Below are positions 43,313 through 52,314 of a stretch of DNA of 64,000 nt, piece after piece; the first letter of the stretch is position 1, and the number at the start of each line of letters is the position of its first letter. Source of the DNA: JAZDFC01 sp043808235 (GTDB taxonomy: Bacteria; Bacteroidota; Ignavibacteria; Ignavibacteriales; Melioribacteraceae); contig JAZDFC010000026.1 in the NCBI GenBank assembly GCA_043808235.1, forward strand, positions 65,936-129,935, in the 5' to 3' direction. Both the position numbers and the translations under genes were made by a program. The notes beneath the pieces were generated by a model. The model saw only the letters and a program-made list of their open reading frames with translations. It did not search any database and was not told where the DNA came from.

Positions 43313-45945
43313 TATTCTTCTCCGAGGTATCTTTCAAAAATATCACGAATTTGCTTCACCTTAAATTTATCGGAATATATTTTTATTTCATCAACAAATG
43401 CTTTATACGACTTATCTTTATTCAGCAATTTTTTTAATTCAAAATCGAGCGCTACAAGATCGCCGCGTTTTGCTATTTTATATAATATCCGTAACAGATC
43501 AGTTGGGGGAACTATTATTTCAGGTCTGCTTACGGAATCATCAACTTTATTACCTATCTTTTTAAATTCCCATTCTAAATTTAAACATTCGCCGACTTTC
43601 TCAAACAGTTCATCTGTATTTATTGGTTTGGCAATAAAATCATTAGCCCCGGATTCAATGCTCTTATTTCTCGCCGAATTCAGCGCGCTTGCTGAAACGG
43701 CAATTATTTTTATTTTCCCTGTACGACTGTTTGAGCGAATTGCTTTTATGGTTTCAAATCCGTCCACCTCCGGCATAATCAAATCCATAAGAATGAGATC
43801 CGGATCATGTTCGATTGATTTTTTTATTCCCTCTTCGCCGCTCATTGCTTCGATAGTCTCGAATCCGGCATTGGATAAAATGCTTGCAAGCAAGAATAAG
43901 TTTTCTTGAATATCGTCAATTATTAATACTTTTCGTTTGCGGCCTTTGTAACCTATTATTTTTTCTCTCACCCGGATTTCCGCCGGTATAAAATCGAGTA
44001 CTTCATGCATTTCAATATCAAACCAGAATTTACTTCCTTCACCCATCACACTTTCCAGCATTAATTCGCCGCCCATTAAGGTAACAAGCCGTCTGCAAAT
44101 TGCCAATCCAAGTCCGGAGCCGCCAAGTCTTCGCGCACGGTTATCAATAAAACGAAACGGTTGGAAAATATCCTCGCGCATGTTTTCCGGTATTCCGAAG
44201 CCTGTGTCTTCAACGCTGAACCTTACTTTGTTTCCCTTTCTAATAACGTTTAATTTTACCGAACCTTTTTCCGTAAACTTTAATCCATTACTCAGCAGAT
44301 TGTACAATACCTGGCTAATTCGCTTGTCATCGGCTTTTACGATTTTGGGAATATCGTGCGAGAGATTTAATTGGAGAAGCAGATTTTTTTCTTCGCTTTT
44401 GAAACGCACAATTTCTATAATGCTACTTAACAATTCTGGCAGAGAAAAAACTGTATTGAATAATTCTAACTGCCGGGCTTCAATCTTTGAAAAGTCGAGT
44501 ACATCGTTAATCAAATTTAACAGATACGAACCACTTCTTTCAATTATTTTTAATCCTTCTTCCATAGCTACGGTAAGATTTTCTTCCTTCTTTAATAACT
44601 GAGCATAACCAAGAATGCCGTTAAGAGGAGTTTTTAATTCGTGACTCATGTTTGTGAGGAATTCACTTTTAGCAATATTGGCAGCCTCGGCCGTTTCCTT
44701 GGCTTTCTGAAGTTCAATTTCATGTTTCTTTTTCTCGGTAATGTCCCTGGAAAACCTTACAACAGATGTAACATTACCGCCCGAATCCCTGCGCGGGGAT
44801 AATTGCTCCGTAAACCAATAGGAATTATTCTTCCACTCATAAGCATTTTCCACCCAAATACTTTTCCCCGTTGTAAAGACTTCTTTTACCTGACTTAATA
44901 CTTTTGCTGCTTCTTTATCCGATAAGAATTCATTCGACTTTTTCCCAATAATTTCGGATTTGTCAACATCATAGTTTTCCGGGATAAATATTTCTTTCAC
45001 ACCACCATCGGGATTGTAAACAGTAATTATATCTTTTGAATTGCCGAGTAACAGTTCGACTTTTTCATCACCGGTAGTAAAATTCTCGGAGGGAGCATTG
45101 AGGTTAGTTAAATCAAGAATTGACACCTGCATTGCGGGTAGTCCTTTATACTCAGAATAAATTGATGCGATGCGTAGTCGTTTTTTAAATTCTTTTTTTG
45201 TAATAAAATCCTTCTCATACGCGCACGGATTCTCCCGCGAATGGAGTTGCTCATAATTCTCTCTGCGTAAAATCAATAAGTCGTCCGGTGAAAGCAATTC
45301 GGTTGAAAGTTCCAAAGAGTTAAAATCGTCGAGTGTATAGTCTAATAATTTTTCAATGGCTGGATTTACATATTTAACCAGTCTATCCTGGAAAATGAGA
45401 ATTCCGAGCTCAAGATTATTAACTAAATTTTTATAATTTTCTTCTGCTCTCCGCCGCTCAATAATTTCTTTTACAAGTTTCTTGTTTATTTCAACAAGCT
45501 CAGATGTTCTCTGGGTGATAAGTGATTCTAAATTTACTTTTTTGATTTCGATTTCATCTTCAAGTTTTTTTAACTCGGTCATATCGCGGGAAATTCCCAT
45601 TATTCCTACGATTTCACCATCGGAATTTTTCAACGGAATTTTCGTTGTGGTAACCCAGGTTGTGGATTTATCGGGCCAGGTTTCTTTTTCAATAATTCCT
45701 ACAATACTTTCTCCGGTTCGAAGAATCTTTTGTTCATCAAGAAATGCCTGGAGAGCATGTTCTTCAGTAAAATAATCATAATCGGTTTTGCCTATCGCTT
45801 CGGAAGGATCATTGAGCCCTAATTTTCTGGCGGATGCCCTGTTCATTTTTATAAAACGGCTCTTCGCATCTTTAAAATAAATATGATCGGGCGAATCCTC
45901 GAACAGGGCGTTCAGAAGTTCAAATTCCTTTTGCCGGACTAACAT
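43312..45945 (-). CDS. PAS-containing hybrid histidine kinase with receiver domain
   Basis: An 877-residue protein with an AAGGGG site seven bases before ATG. It has a PAS domain at about 8-125 ('LFEDSPDHIYFKDAKSRFI'), a coiled coil (about 123-170), and further PAS-like regions at about 170-285 and 295-402. HisKA has His435 ('NMSHELKTPLNGILGY'); the HATPase boxes lie at about 545-640, and a C-terminal receiver has Asp721 ('LILMDLIMPEVDG') and Lys773. A tail of about 75 residues after the receiver resembles an HPt-like helical bundle ('RGDLVALDFELKKLLN') but lacks a clear phospho-His. There is no membrane segment, so it senses a cytoplasmic cue. It is translationally coupled to the REC-HK gene downstream. 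Confidence 0.93.
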   Translation of the reverse strand: MLVRQKEFELLNALFEDSPDHIYFKDAKSRFIKMNRASARKLGLNDPSEAIGKTDYDYFTEEHALQAFLDEQKILRTGESIVGIIEKETWPDKSTTWVTTTKIPLKNSDGEIVGIMGISRDMTELKKLEDEIEIKKVNLESLITQRTSELVEINKKLVKEIIERRRAEENYKNLVNNLELGILIFQDRLVKYVNPAIEKLLDYTLDDFNSLELSTELLSPDDLLILRRENYEQLHSRENPCAYEKDFITKKEFKKRLRIASIYSEYKGLPAMQVSILDLTNLNAPSENFTTGDEKVELLLGNSKDIITVYNPDGGVKEIFIPENYDVDKSEIIGKKSNEFLSDKEAAKVLSQVKEVFTTGKSIWVENAYEWKNNSYWFTEQLSPRRDSGGNVTSVVRFSRDITEKKKHEIELQKAKETAEAANIAKSEFLTNMSHELKTPLNGILGYAQLLKKEENLTVAMEEGLKIIERSGSYLLNLINDVLDFSKIEARQLELFNTVFSLPELLSSIIEIVRFKSEEKNLLLQLNLSHDIPKIVKADDKRISQVLYNLLSNGLKFTEKGSVKLNVIRKGNKVRFSVEDTGFGIPENMREDIFQPFRFIDNRARRLGGSGLGLAICRRLVTLMGGELMLESVMGEGSKFWFDIEMHEVLDFIPAEIRVREKIIGYKGRKRKVLIIDDIQENLFLLASILSNAGFETIEAMSGEEGIKKSIEHDPDLILMDLIMPEVDGFETIKAIRSNSRTGKIKIIAVSASALNSARNKSIESGANDFIAKPINTDELFEKVGECLNLEWEFKKIGNKVDDSVSRPEIIVPPTDLLRILYKIAKRGDLVALDFELKKLLNKDKSYKAFVDEIKIYSDKFKVKQIRDIFERYLGEE

Positions 45946-46161
45946 TTTAATCCCCTTGATTGACTAAATAGTAATTCAAAAATATAGAAATATTTTCTTT
46001 TGGAGATTTCTCTCTTCAAAGATACTAAGCCGTATCATATTATCGAAAAAAAACGCAATATTTTAACCCGACAATGGGGTGTAATAACATGCCACCAGTA
46101 TTTATGAGTTAGATCAATCAATGCTACAATTTCCATAATAACTCTTGAACAGACAGTAATT

Positions 46162-47544
46162 CTATCTATCCGTTAAGCGGTATAAAATTTTATAACTCCA
46201 GGGATCCATTTTAAATATTTCTTTGCTGGAGTGACTGATACTTTCGTTAGTTCCGAATAAGTGATATACTCCTTCGATGTTTTTATCTTCTATTACGAAT
46301 TTATTGGCTTCGGGAGATAAATTCATTATCACCAAAATCTTATCGCCATCTCTTTCGCGGAAAAAAGCAAATACGGAATTATTCTCAACATGAATTGGAA
46401 TCACATTACCGCCTGCGCATCCATTTAGCAGCGCTTTATTTTTCTTTTTTAATTTGAAAAGTTCGGTATATAATTTTGCGAATTTAGAATCCGTCCAAAT
46501 AATTGTATCTTTATCGAAGAAGCGGATACGTTTAGTCCAACCGGCTTCCTGTCCACTGTAAACAAGAGGCATTCCCTTTAAAGTAGCGGAAAGCACTGCA
46601 AATACTTCTGCGGCATCGCCAAGCCGTTCAAACTCGGTTCCACTCCATGTATTTTCATCGTGATTGGATGTAAACGTCATTCTGAATGCATCGGCAGGAT
46701 ACTGAGTTTTTTCTTCTTCAATATGTGCGTATAAATCTTTTGCCTCGTTTTTCTCTTGGGCAATTCTGTTCATTATATCTTTCAATTCCCAGTTGTAAGT
46801 CATATCAAACGCTTTTTCGTGTAGTTCAACTTCGTGCGCCTCTGCAAGCATAAAAACCGGTTTTAATTTTTCGAGTTCAGGTCGTGCATAATTCCAAAAT
46901 TCGATTGGCAGCATAGCGGCAACATCGCACCGGTAGCCGTCGATATCACACTCAATAATCCAATAGCGCAATGCATCGAGCATGTATTCCCAAAGCAATT
47001 TGTTGTCGTAGTTAAAATCGATAACGTCGCTCCAATCAGTTCCTTCGGGAGGCAGATAGTTGCCACCCTCGTTTTTGTTATAAAATTCCGGATGTCGCTC
47101 TTTCCATACATTATCCCACGCAGAATGATTTGCCACCCAATCGATGATAACGTACATTCCCATATCGTGAATTTTTTTAACCAGCGATTTAAAATCTTCG
47201 AGAGTACCGAATTCAGAGTTTAATGCTTTATAGTCTTTAACGGAGTAATAACTGCCAAGCGAGCCTTTCCTATTTAATTCGCCGATTGGATTTATCGGCA
47301 TGAACCAGAGAATACCTACACCAAGTTCTTTAAGGCGAGGGAGATGTTTTTCAAAAGCTTTAATTGTGCCCTCTTCGGTAAATTGCCGGAGATTAACTTC
47401 GTAAATTGGGACATTGTAACTCCACGATGTATGTTGGACAGAGGAGTTCTGTGGTAAGATAAAATTTGGGGCGATGAAACTAATTATTGAACAAAGAATT
47501 ATAGCAAAAAATAATTGTCTCGAATGAAGGCATTTTGTGGTCAT
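46162..47544 (-). CDS. Secreted GH13 alpha-amylase
   Basis: A 460-residue exported enzyme with an AAGGA site and signal peptide (about 1-31, ending FILPQ). The barrel motifs are complete: region I 'DWVANH', nucleophile Asp207 ('IDGYRCDVAAM'), acid/base Glu235 ('FMLAEAHE') and Asp296 ('TSNHDENTW'). 'YSGQEAGW' lies in the C-terminal half, and a short domain C ends the protein without carbohydrate modules. The small size and 'YEVNLRQFTEEGT' near the start recall amylases acting on malto-oligosaccharides. It is in the same strand orientation as the two kinases but separated from them by 216 bases. Confidence 0.93.
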   Translation of the reverse strand: MTTKCLHSRQLFFAIILCSIISFIAPNFILPQNSSVQHTSWSYNVPIYEVNLRQFTEEGTIKAFEKHLPRLKELGVGILWFMPINPIGELNRKGSLGSYYSVKDYKALNSEFGTLEDFKSLVKKIHDMGMYVIIDWVANHSAWDNVWKERHPEFYNKNEGGNYLPPEGTDWSDVIDFNYDNKLLWEYMLDALRYWIIECDIDGYRCDVAAMLPIEFWNYARPELEKLKPVFMLAEAHEVELHEKAFDMTYNWELKDIMNRIAQEKNEAKDLYAHIEEEKTQYPADAFRMTFTSNHDENTWSGTEFERLGDAAEVFAVLSATLKGMPLVYSGQEAGWTKRIRFFDKDTIIWTDSKFAKLYTELFKLKKKNKALLNGCAGGNVIPIHVENNSVFAFFRERDGDKILVIMNLSPEANKFVIEDKNIEGVYHLFGTNESISHSSKEIFKMDPWSYKILYRLTDR

Positions 47545-47644
47545 TGGTGTTTCCTTGAAATATTAGTGTCAAAAATTAGAAAAATGAATTCGATATAAGA
47601 AATAATATTGATATTTTTATTTCATAAAAAATCATGTCTTGAGT

Positions 47645-48793
47645 ATGAAAAAAACATCAATCGATCCCGTAATTAATTTCTTCATCAGCGTAGTTGGTCT
47701 GGTTGTAATCTTTATCGTATTAAAGGAACTTCAGCATATTTGTATTCCGCTTGTAATTGCATATCTGCTGTTTTATGTGTTTGCCCCGCTAAATAATTTG
47801 CTTACGAAGTTCAAAACGCCGTATGCAGTTGCAATAATACTCGACCTTTTAGTTATTGGAATTATATTTTGGGGAACTACACGGATTATACTAACGTCGT
47901 TCGGTGAACTCGGTACACAGATGCCGGTTTACGAAGAAAAGCTGAACAATATAGTTAGCAGCGCTGCGTTCTCTCTCGGAATAAAAGATCCTCTTTTTAC
48001 GAATTTTAAACTTACCGAAGTATTAAAAGGGATTAACTACGGCGGTATTGCTGAAGGTTTCTTTTCATCAACCCTCTCAATCGTTTCAACATCGGTGTTC
48101 GTAATATTTTTCTACATATTTGTGTGCAGCGGACATGCAAGGCTTGTTGATGTAATTAAAAGAAGGTACATTGAGCGCAACATAAAACAATCAATCAAGC
48201 AAATTAGAAAGGAAGTTAAACACCGCAATCTCGAATTGGAGTTGGATAATTCAATTGAAATAGACGAGGAAGTGCAGCAGATTAGAGCGGAACGGGAAAT
48301 CAAGATCGAAAAAACATTCAAAGAAATAACCGAGCAAATTCAAAAGTATATTGCAACAAAGTTTTTAATAAATCTTGTAATGTCTTTCATCATGGGAATA
48401 ATCCTGTTGATTTTCGGTGTTGATTTTTTAATTGTGTGGGTAGTAATCGCTTTCATGCTGAATTTTATTCCCAATATCGGGAGTGTCATCTCGGTGCTAT
48501 TCCCTACATTGATGGTCTTGGTACAATACGAATCGGTTGGGTATGCTTTGCTGTTTGCAGCCATTGTTACCGTAGTTCAAAACATTATGGGTAACATAAT
48601 CGAACCCAAAATTTTCGGGAATAAGCTTGGTTTAAATCCGCTTGTGATTTTGCTTTCGTTGTTGCTGTGGGGTTATATATGGGGAATTGTCGGGATGATA
48701 ATTTCCGTCCCGTTAACAGCTGTAATAAAAATAATTATGGGCAGCGCTCATTCTCCAAATATGAATTTTATTAGCGATTTGATGGGGAACTGA
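47645..48793 (+). CDS. AI-2E (PerM/TqsA)-family membrane transporter with charged insert
   Basis: A 382-residue inner-membrane protein from ATG at 47645. It shows the family layout of a helix pair at the N-terminus, a soluble region, then a helix block ending in 'NPLVILLSLLLWGYIWGIVG' and 'IISVPLTAVIKIIM', both diagnostic. 'NIIEPKIFGNKLGLNPLVIL' is the usual signature. Between the third and fourth membrane segments lies a highly charged, probably helical insert (about 173-230, 'NLELELDNSIEIDEEVQQIR') longer than in typical members. The transported substrate is unknown; the family name reflects one member exporting autoinducer-2. Confidence 0.88.
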   Translation: MKKTSIDPVINFFISVVGLVVIFIVLKELQHICIPLVIAYLLFYVFAPLNNLLTKFKTPYAVAIILDLLVIGIIFWGTTRIILTSFGELGTQMPVYEEKLNNIVSSAAFSLGIKDPLFTNFKLTEVLKGINYGGIAEGFFSSTLSIVSTSVFVIFFYIFVCSGHARLVDVIKRRYIERNIKQSIKQIRKEVKHRNLELELDNSIEIDEEVQQIRAEREIKIEKTFKEITEQIQKYIATKFLINLVMSFIMGIILLIFGVDFLIVWVVIAFMLNFIPNIGSVISVLFPTLMVLVQYESVGYALLFAAIVTVVQNIMGNIIEPKIFGNKLGLNPLVILLSLLLWGYIWGIVGMIISVPLTAVIKIIMGSAHSPNMNFISDLMGN

Positions 48794-48926
48794 AGTGATT
48801 GAAAATTTTGGATTCAAGATCGTCTGCCTTAAAGCTTCATTGAAGCAGTATACAAAATATTTACAGCGATACTTAATTATATCTTCCCTACCGAATAGGA
48901 TTAAATTTAAGAGTTTGGAATGAGAA

Positions 48927-48957
48927 ACGGACTCACCAAAATATCTGATGAGTCCGT
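48927..48957 (-). terminator. Strong hairpin at the end of the porin/symporter unit
   Basis: ACGGACTCA (48927-48935) pairs perfectly with TGAGTCCGT (48949-48957) around a 13-base loop. On the minus strand it follows the stop of the porin-like gene by about 18 bases and is followed by TTTCTCATT, a weak T-tract. It also lies past the AI-2E gene on the plus strand, but without a T-run there. Confidence 0.6.
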
Positions 48958-48974
48958 GAGATGAAAAGAAATGA

Positions 48975-50195
48975 TTAAAAGAAATAAAATACTGCAAGCA
49001 GTACACGTATATTTGACACCGTTTTAATGTTTTCGATCTTACCTTTTTCTAAATTATTTGGCGTTCCATAGCCGGCTGAAGTAAATTCAATCTCGGTCGA
49101 AATTCTTGTTTTACCGCTGTTGAATTGAACCCGTGGAGAGACGCGAAGTAGATTATCAATGTTCGAACCTCTCCCATAGTAAGTACCAACAATCGGATCT
49201 TTTGCCCCGTTGTTTTTTGAGTATCCGGCAAAGAGACCAAACTCAATTTCTTTGCCAGTGGAAATATCTCCCCAAACGGAAAAGGAGCTTAGCGTAGTAT
49301 AGGTTTCAACACCACTCGTCGAATCAAGTGATTTTACAGCGTAACCACCAAGCTGCAACAAATCGGAAAGATTTTCTCCAAGCACTCCTTCCATTTTAAT
49401 CGTAACAGGGTCAAGGTTTAGCTTCGCATATCCTATAATAGAAACACCGGAAACGGATTCATCGGTTTCGATATTTTTTGTAGTCACAATTCTTGGTCTG
49501 ATTTTTTTATAGTCAACGCCAACACCAAATAAATGTCCACCGGTAGAATATTGAACTTGTCCGTGAAGATTTGGCAAAACTGAATTGCGGAGATATGTAC
49601 TTCCTAAGTTGTCCGGTCCGCTGCTCGTAAAATCGCGCTGTGCGGCCGCAACGGCAATAAATTTTAAATCATTCACAGAGTAGGAGAATCTAATTTGCGG
49701 ATTCCTGGAAAAAGGCTGGAATGGTGCGCCGGTATTAAAAGACACAACACCGGGGAACATTTCTGCAACAAACATCGGATGCCAGGTTTGTCCAACTAAC
49801 AGCGACACTTTTTCCCAATCAAGTTTTACAAATGCATGTCGCAGACGGAAACCGTTAACATCTGCATCCGAGGTTCCAAAAAATTCTCCCTCAATCATTC
49901 CGGATGTTTTTGCCCCGAATGCATCGGGGCCCGTTATTTTTCCTGTCAGCCGGGTTTGAATTGATATCATATTAAAGCTGGGTTCTGCATTTAAATCTTT
50001 ACCGTTCGCGTCAAGTTTTTCAGGTAAAGGATATAAAAGAAAGTGTCCTTCTCTTAAAACCGTATTTGCACGGGAATCAAAAAACGCGTCGGTTTTTACA
50101 AATCCCGAAAATGAAATTCCGAAATCGGATTTTTCGGTTTGTGCAAAAAGCACAAGACTACAAAAGAAAAATAGAACGAGTATTTTTTTTCGCAT
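48975..50195 (-). CDS. Putative outer-membrane porin-like beta-barrel protein
   Basis: A 406-residue exported protein with signal peptide 'MRKKILVLFFFCSLVLFAQ'. The rest is a series of amphipathic strands with Gly/aromatic turns ('ISFSGFVKTDAFFDSRANTV', 'FRLRHAFVKLDWEKVSLLVG') ending in '...RVLLAVFYFF', an aromatic C-terminus typical of barrels. 'FVKLDWEKVSLLVGQTWHPM' recalls DcaP/porin-type proteins. It lies 38 bases after the acetate symporter gene on the same strand, so it probably provides outer-membrane passage for the same small substrate. I infer the substrate from context only. Confidence 0.75.
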   Translation of the reverse strand: MRKKILVLFFFCSLVLFAQTEKSDFGISFSGFVKTDAFFDSRANTVLREGHFLLYPLPEKLDANGKDLNAEPSFNMISIQTRLTGKITGPDAFGAKTSGMIEGEFFGTSDADVNGFRLRHAFVKLDWEKVSLLVGQTWHPMFVAEMFPGVVSFNTGAPFQPFSRNPQIRFSYSVNDLKFIAVAAAQRDFTSSGPDNLGSTYLRNSVLPNLHGQVQYSTGGHLFGVGVDYKKIRPRIVTTKNIETDESVSGVSIIGYAKLNLDPVTIKMEGVLGENLSDLLQLGGYAVKSLDSTSGVETYTTLSSFSVWGDISTGKEIEFGLFAGYSKNNGAKDPIVGTYYGRGSNIDNLLRVSPRVQFNSGKTRISTEIEFTSAGYGTPNNLEKGKIENIKTVSNIRVLLAVFYFF

Positions 50196-50233
50196 AGTTA
50201 ATCTCAGTTATGCTTTAAAATAAATTAATTAAA

Positions 50234-51781
50234 TTATTCCGCACCGATACCAAGATAAGTGCGTAGCTTTTCATCTTCAAATTTAATTTCAGCATCTTTC
50301 TCAGTGCTAAGCAATGATGCAATAATACCGGCAATAAACGAAGCGCTCATTGAAATCAAGGCCGGATTTTTAAGAGGGAAAATAGCCGTTTCGTTTTTAA
50401 ATATATCCACCCAGACAGTCGGGCTTAAAATTATAAGGATAATAGCTAATCCCGCACCGGTAACAATACTGTACACAGCTCCTTTAGTTGTAAATTTTTT
50501 CCAGAGTATAGATAATAAAAGCGAAGGGAAATTCGCGCTTGCCGCAATCGCAAAAGCCAATCCAACCATGAATGCAACATTTTGACCTTTAAATATTAAT
50601 CCAAGCGATATTGCTAATATTCCGATGACCACTGTGGAAAGTCTGGCTACTTTAACTTCACCGGCTTCATCAGCCTTCCCTTTCTTGAAAACATTAACAT
50701 AAAGATCGTGCGATAAAGTAGAGGCACCGGAAAGTGTAAGTCCTGCAACCACAGCCAAAATTGTCGCGAATGCAACAGCGGCAATAAATCCAAGGAAGAA
50801 CTGACCACCGACGGACTCCGCAAGTAATAGAGCCGCCATGTTTCCGCCTTTATCAAAGCTACTGACTACATCTTGCCCGACTAAAACCATCGCTCCAAAT
50901 CCAATTACAAAGGTAAGTATGTAAAAATATCCGATGAATCCGGTGGCAACAAAAACAGATTTTCTTGCCTGCTTTGCATCGGGAACAGTAAAGAATCGCA
51001 TCAGGATATGTGGTAACCCGGCAGTACCAAGTATGAGAGCAAGTCCCAATGATATTGCATCCCATGGATTTTTTACGAATCCGCCAGGTTGTAAAACGGT
51101 GTCGGAATATTTTATTGCAGCTTGTTCGAATAGAGTTACGGGATTCATGCCAAAATGTGATAAGGTCATAATTACAAGTAAGGTTGCGCCACCGAGTAAA
51201 AGTACAGCCTTAATAATTTGTACCCATGTAGTCGCAAGCATTCCACCGAACAGAACATAAGTGATCATCACCAAACCGACCAACAAAACTGCGCCTTCGT
51301 ACGGCAATCCAAATAATGTGGTGATAAGAGAACCGGCTCCTACCATCTGAGCAATAAGGTAAAAAACTATCGTCATTAACGAACCGATTGAAGATGCTAT
51401 TCGAACCGGTTTTTGTTTTAAACGGTAGGCTACGACATCAGCAAAAGTAAATTTTCCCAGATTTCTTAAAGGCTCGGCAATAAGAAACATCACTAACGGC
51501 CAGCCTACTAAAAATCCTATTGAATAGATAAGACCGTCGTAACCTTTAAGGGAAACCATTCCGGCAATACCAAGAAAAGAAGCGGCGCTCATATAATCGC
51601 CGGATAAAGCTAAACCATTTTGAAACCCGGAAATACTTCTATCAGCAGCATAAAATTCGGAAGTGGTTTTTGTTTTTTTTGCAGCCCAGTATGTAATGGC
51701 TAATGTTATCGCAACGAATACAAAGAAAATTATTATCGAAGCAACATTTACCTGTCCAATTGTTGTTTCTATTGTATCCAA
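50234..51781 (-). CDS. actP: Cation/acetate symporter (ActP-type, SSS family)
   Basis: A 515-residue integral membrane protein with about 13 helices, starting with TTG at 51781 behind AGGAG. Sodium:solute symporter signatures are present: 'SEFYAADRSISGFQNGLALS', 'GDYMSAASFLGIAGMVSLKG', 'GTAGLPHILMRFFTVPDAKQ' and 'AGLTLSGASTLSHDLYVNVF'. The block 'GLPHILMRFFTV' and the DUF485 partner encoded just upstream point to the ActP group that imports acetate and other short monocarboxylates. The gene order DUF485-actP-porin forms a unit headed by a terminator that separates it from the sensor gene. Confidence 0.9.
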   Translation of the reverse strand: MDTIETTIGQVNVASIIIFFVFVAITLAITYWAAKKTKTTSEFYAADRSISGFQNGLALSGDYMSAASFLGIAGMVSLKGYDGLIYSIGFLVGWPLVMFLIAEPLRNLGKFTFADVVAYRLKQKPVRIASSIGSLMTIVFYLIAQMVGAGSLITTLFGLPYEGAVLLVGLVMITYVLFGGMLATTWVQIIKAVLLLGGATLLVIMTLSHFGMNPVTLFEQAAIKYSDTVLQPGGFVKNPWDAISLGLALILGTAGLPHILMRFFTVPDAKQARKSVFVATGFIGYFYILTFVIGFGAMVLVGQDVVSSFDKGGNMAALLLAESVGGQFFLGFIAAVAFATILAVVAGLTLSGASTLSHDLYVNVFKKGKADEAGEVKVARLSTVVIGILAISLGLIFKGQNVAFMVGLAFAIAASANFPSLLLSILWKKFTTKGAVYSIVTGAGLAIILIILSPTVWVDIFKNETAIFPLKNPALISMSASFIAGIIASLLSTEKDAEIKFEDEKLRTYLGIGAE

Positions 51782-51832
51782 ATATAGTTCTCCTAATAAA
51801 TTGTTGGATATTAGTAAATGAATTACAGGGAA

Positions 51833-52147
51833 TTAGTTTTGTAAGATGTCGTTTCGCAACTCTCTTACGGACTTATCATATTTTTGGTTAGCCCAGCGCG
51901 TATAAACACCCGTTATAATCCATGCAAATATTATGATACCTAATCCAATAGGTAATCCGAGTGTCATATGTTCGCCGATTTTGATGGAAAGGAATTCTTT
52001 AAAAAATGCAATTGACAGGATAAAGCCGAAATAAACAAATAGCATTAAGATGGTGAGTGTAATAGAAAATTTTAATCTTTTTTTAACCAGATTTTTGAAT
52101 TTTTCCGATTCAATAATTTCCCGAACACGTTCTGCTTTGATACTCAT
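51833..52147 (-). CDS. DUF485 membrane protein (YjcH-like), symporter partner
   Basis: A 104-residue protein started at the ATG at 52145-52147, seven bases after AAGGAG; an ATG two codons earlier would lie too close to that site. It has two membrane helices (about 30-52 and 66-88, 'LTILMLFVYFGFILSIAFF', 'LPIGLGIIIFAWIITGVYT') and the DUF485 ending 'YTRWANQKYDKSVRELR'. In many bacteria this protein is encoded directly before actP, as here, and is thought to assist the symporter. The intergenic space to actP is 51 bases. Confidence 0.9.
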   Translation of the reverse strand: MSIKAERVREIIESEKFKNLVKKRLKFSITLTILMLFVYFGFILSIAFFKEFLSIKIGEHMTLGLPIGLGIIIFAWIITGVYTRWANQKYDKSVRELRNDILQN

Positions 52148-52200
52148 AGGCATTCTCCTTTTGAGAAGTGGTTATAGAAAGAACAATTTGTTTTTTGCAT

Positions 52201-52226
52201 AGAAAAAGAAGACGATGCTGTCTTCT
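52201..52226 (-). terminator. Intrinsic terminator after the sensor-nucleotidyltransferase gene
   Basis: On the minus strand AGAAGAC pairs with GTCTTCT around a 6-base loop and is followed by TTTTCT. It lies about 90 bases past the sensor gene stop and before the DUF485 gene, so the sensor and transporter genes are probably transcribed separately. Confidence 0.65.
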
Positions 52227-52314
52227 ACTACGTGCAAGATAAATTATTTTTATTCTAAATCAAAAGACTATTTTGATTTGCCGCGCTTAAATTCAAAACA
52301 TTTATCAAAGTTTT

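Noticed and set aside
43389..43620. HPt domain at the C-terminus of the hybrid kinase
   Set aside because: The tail after the receiver is helical, but no HxxKG-type phospho-His motif is present.
48927..48985. Hammerhead-ribozyme-like core: CTGATGAGTCCGTGAG followed shortly by GAAA on the plus strand
   Set aside because: The core words match the textbook hammerhead and a weak stem II (GTC/GAT) is possible, but I found no upstream strand that would form stem I or stem III with a cleavage triplet. The same bases form a perfect terminator stem for the minus-strand gene.
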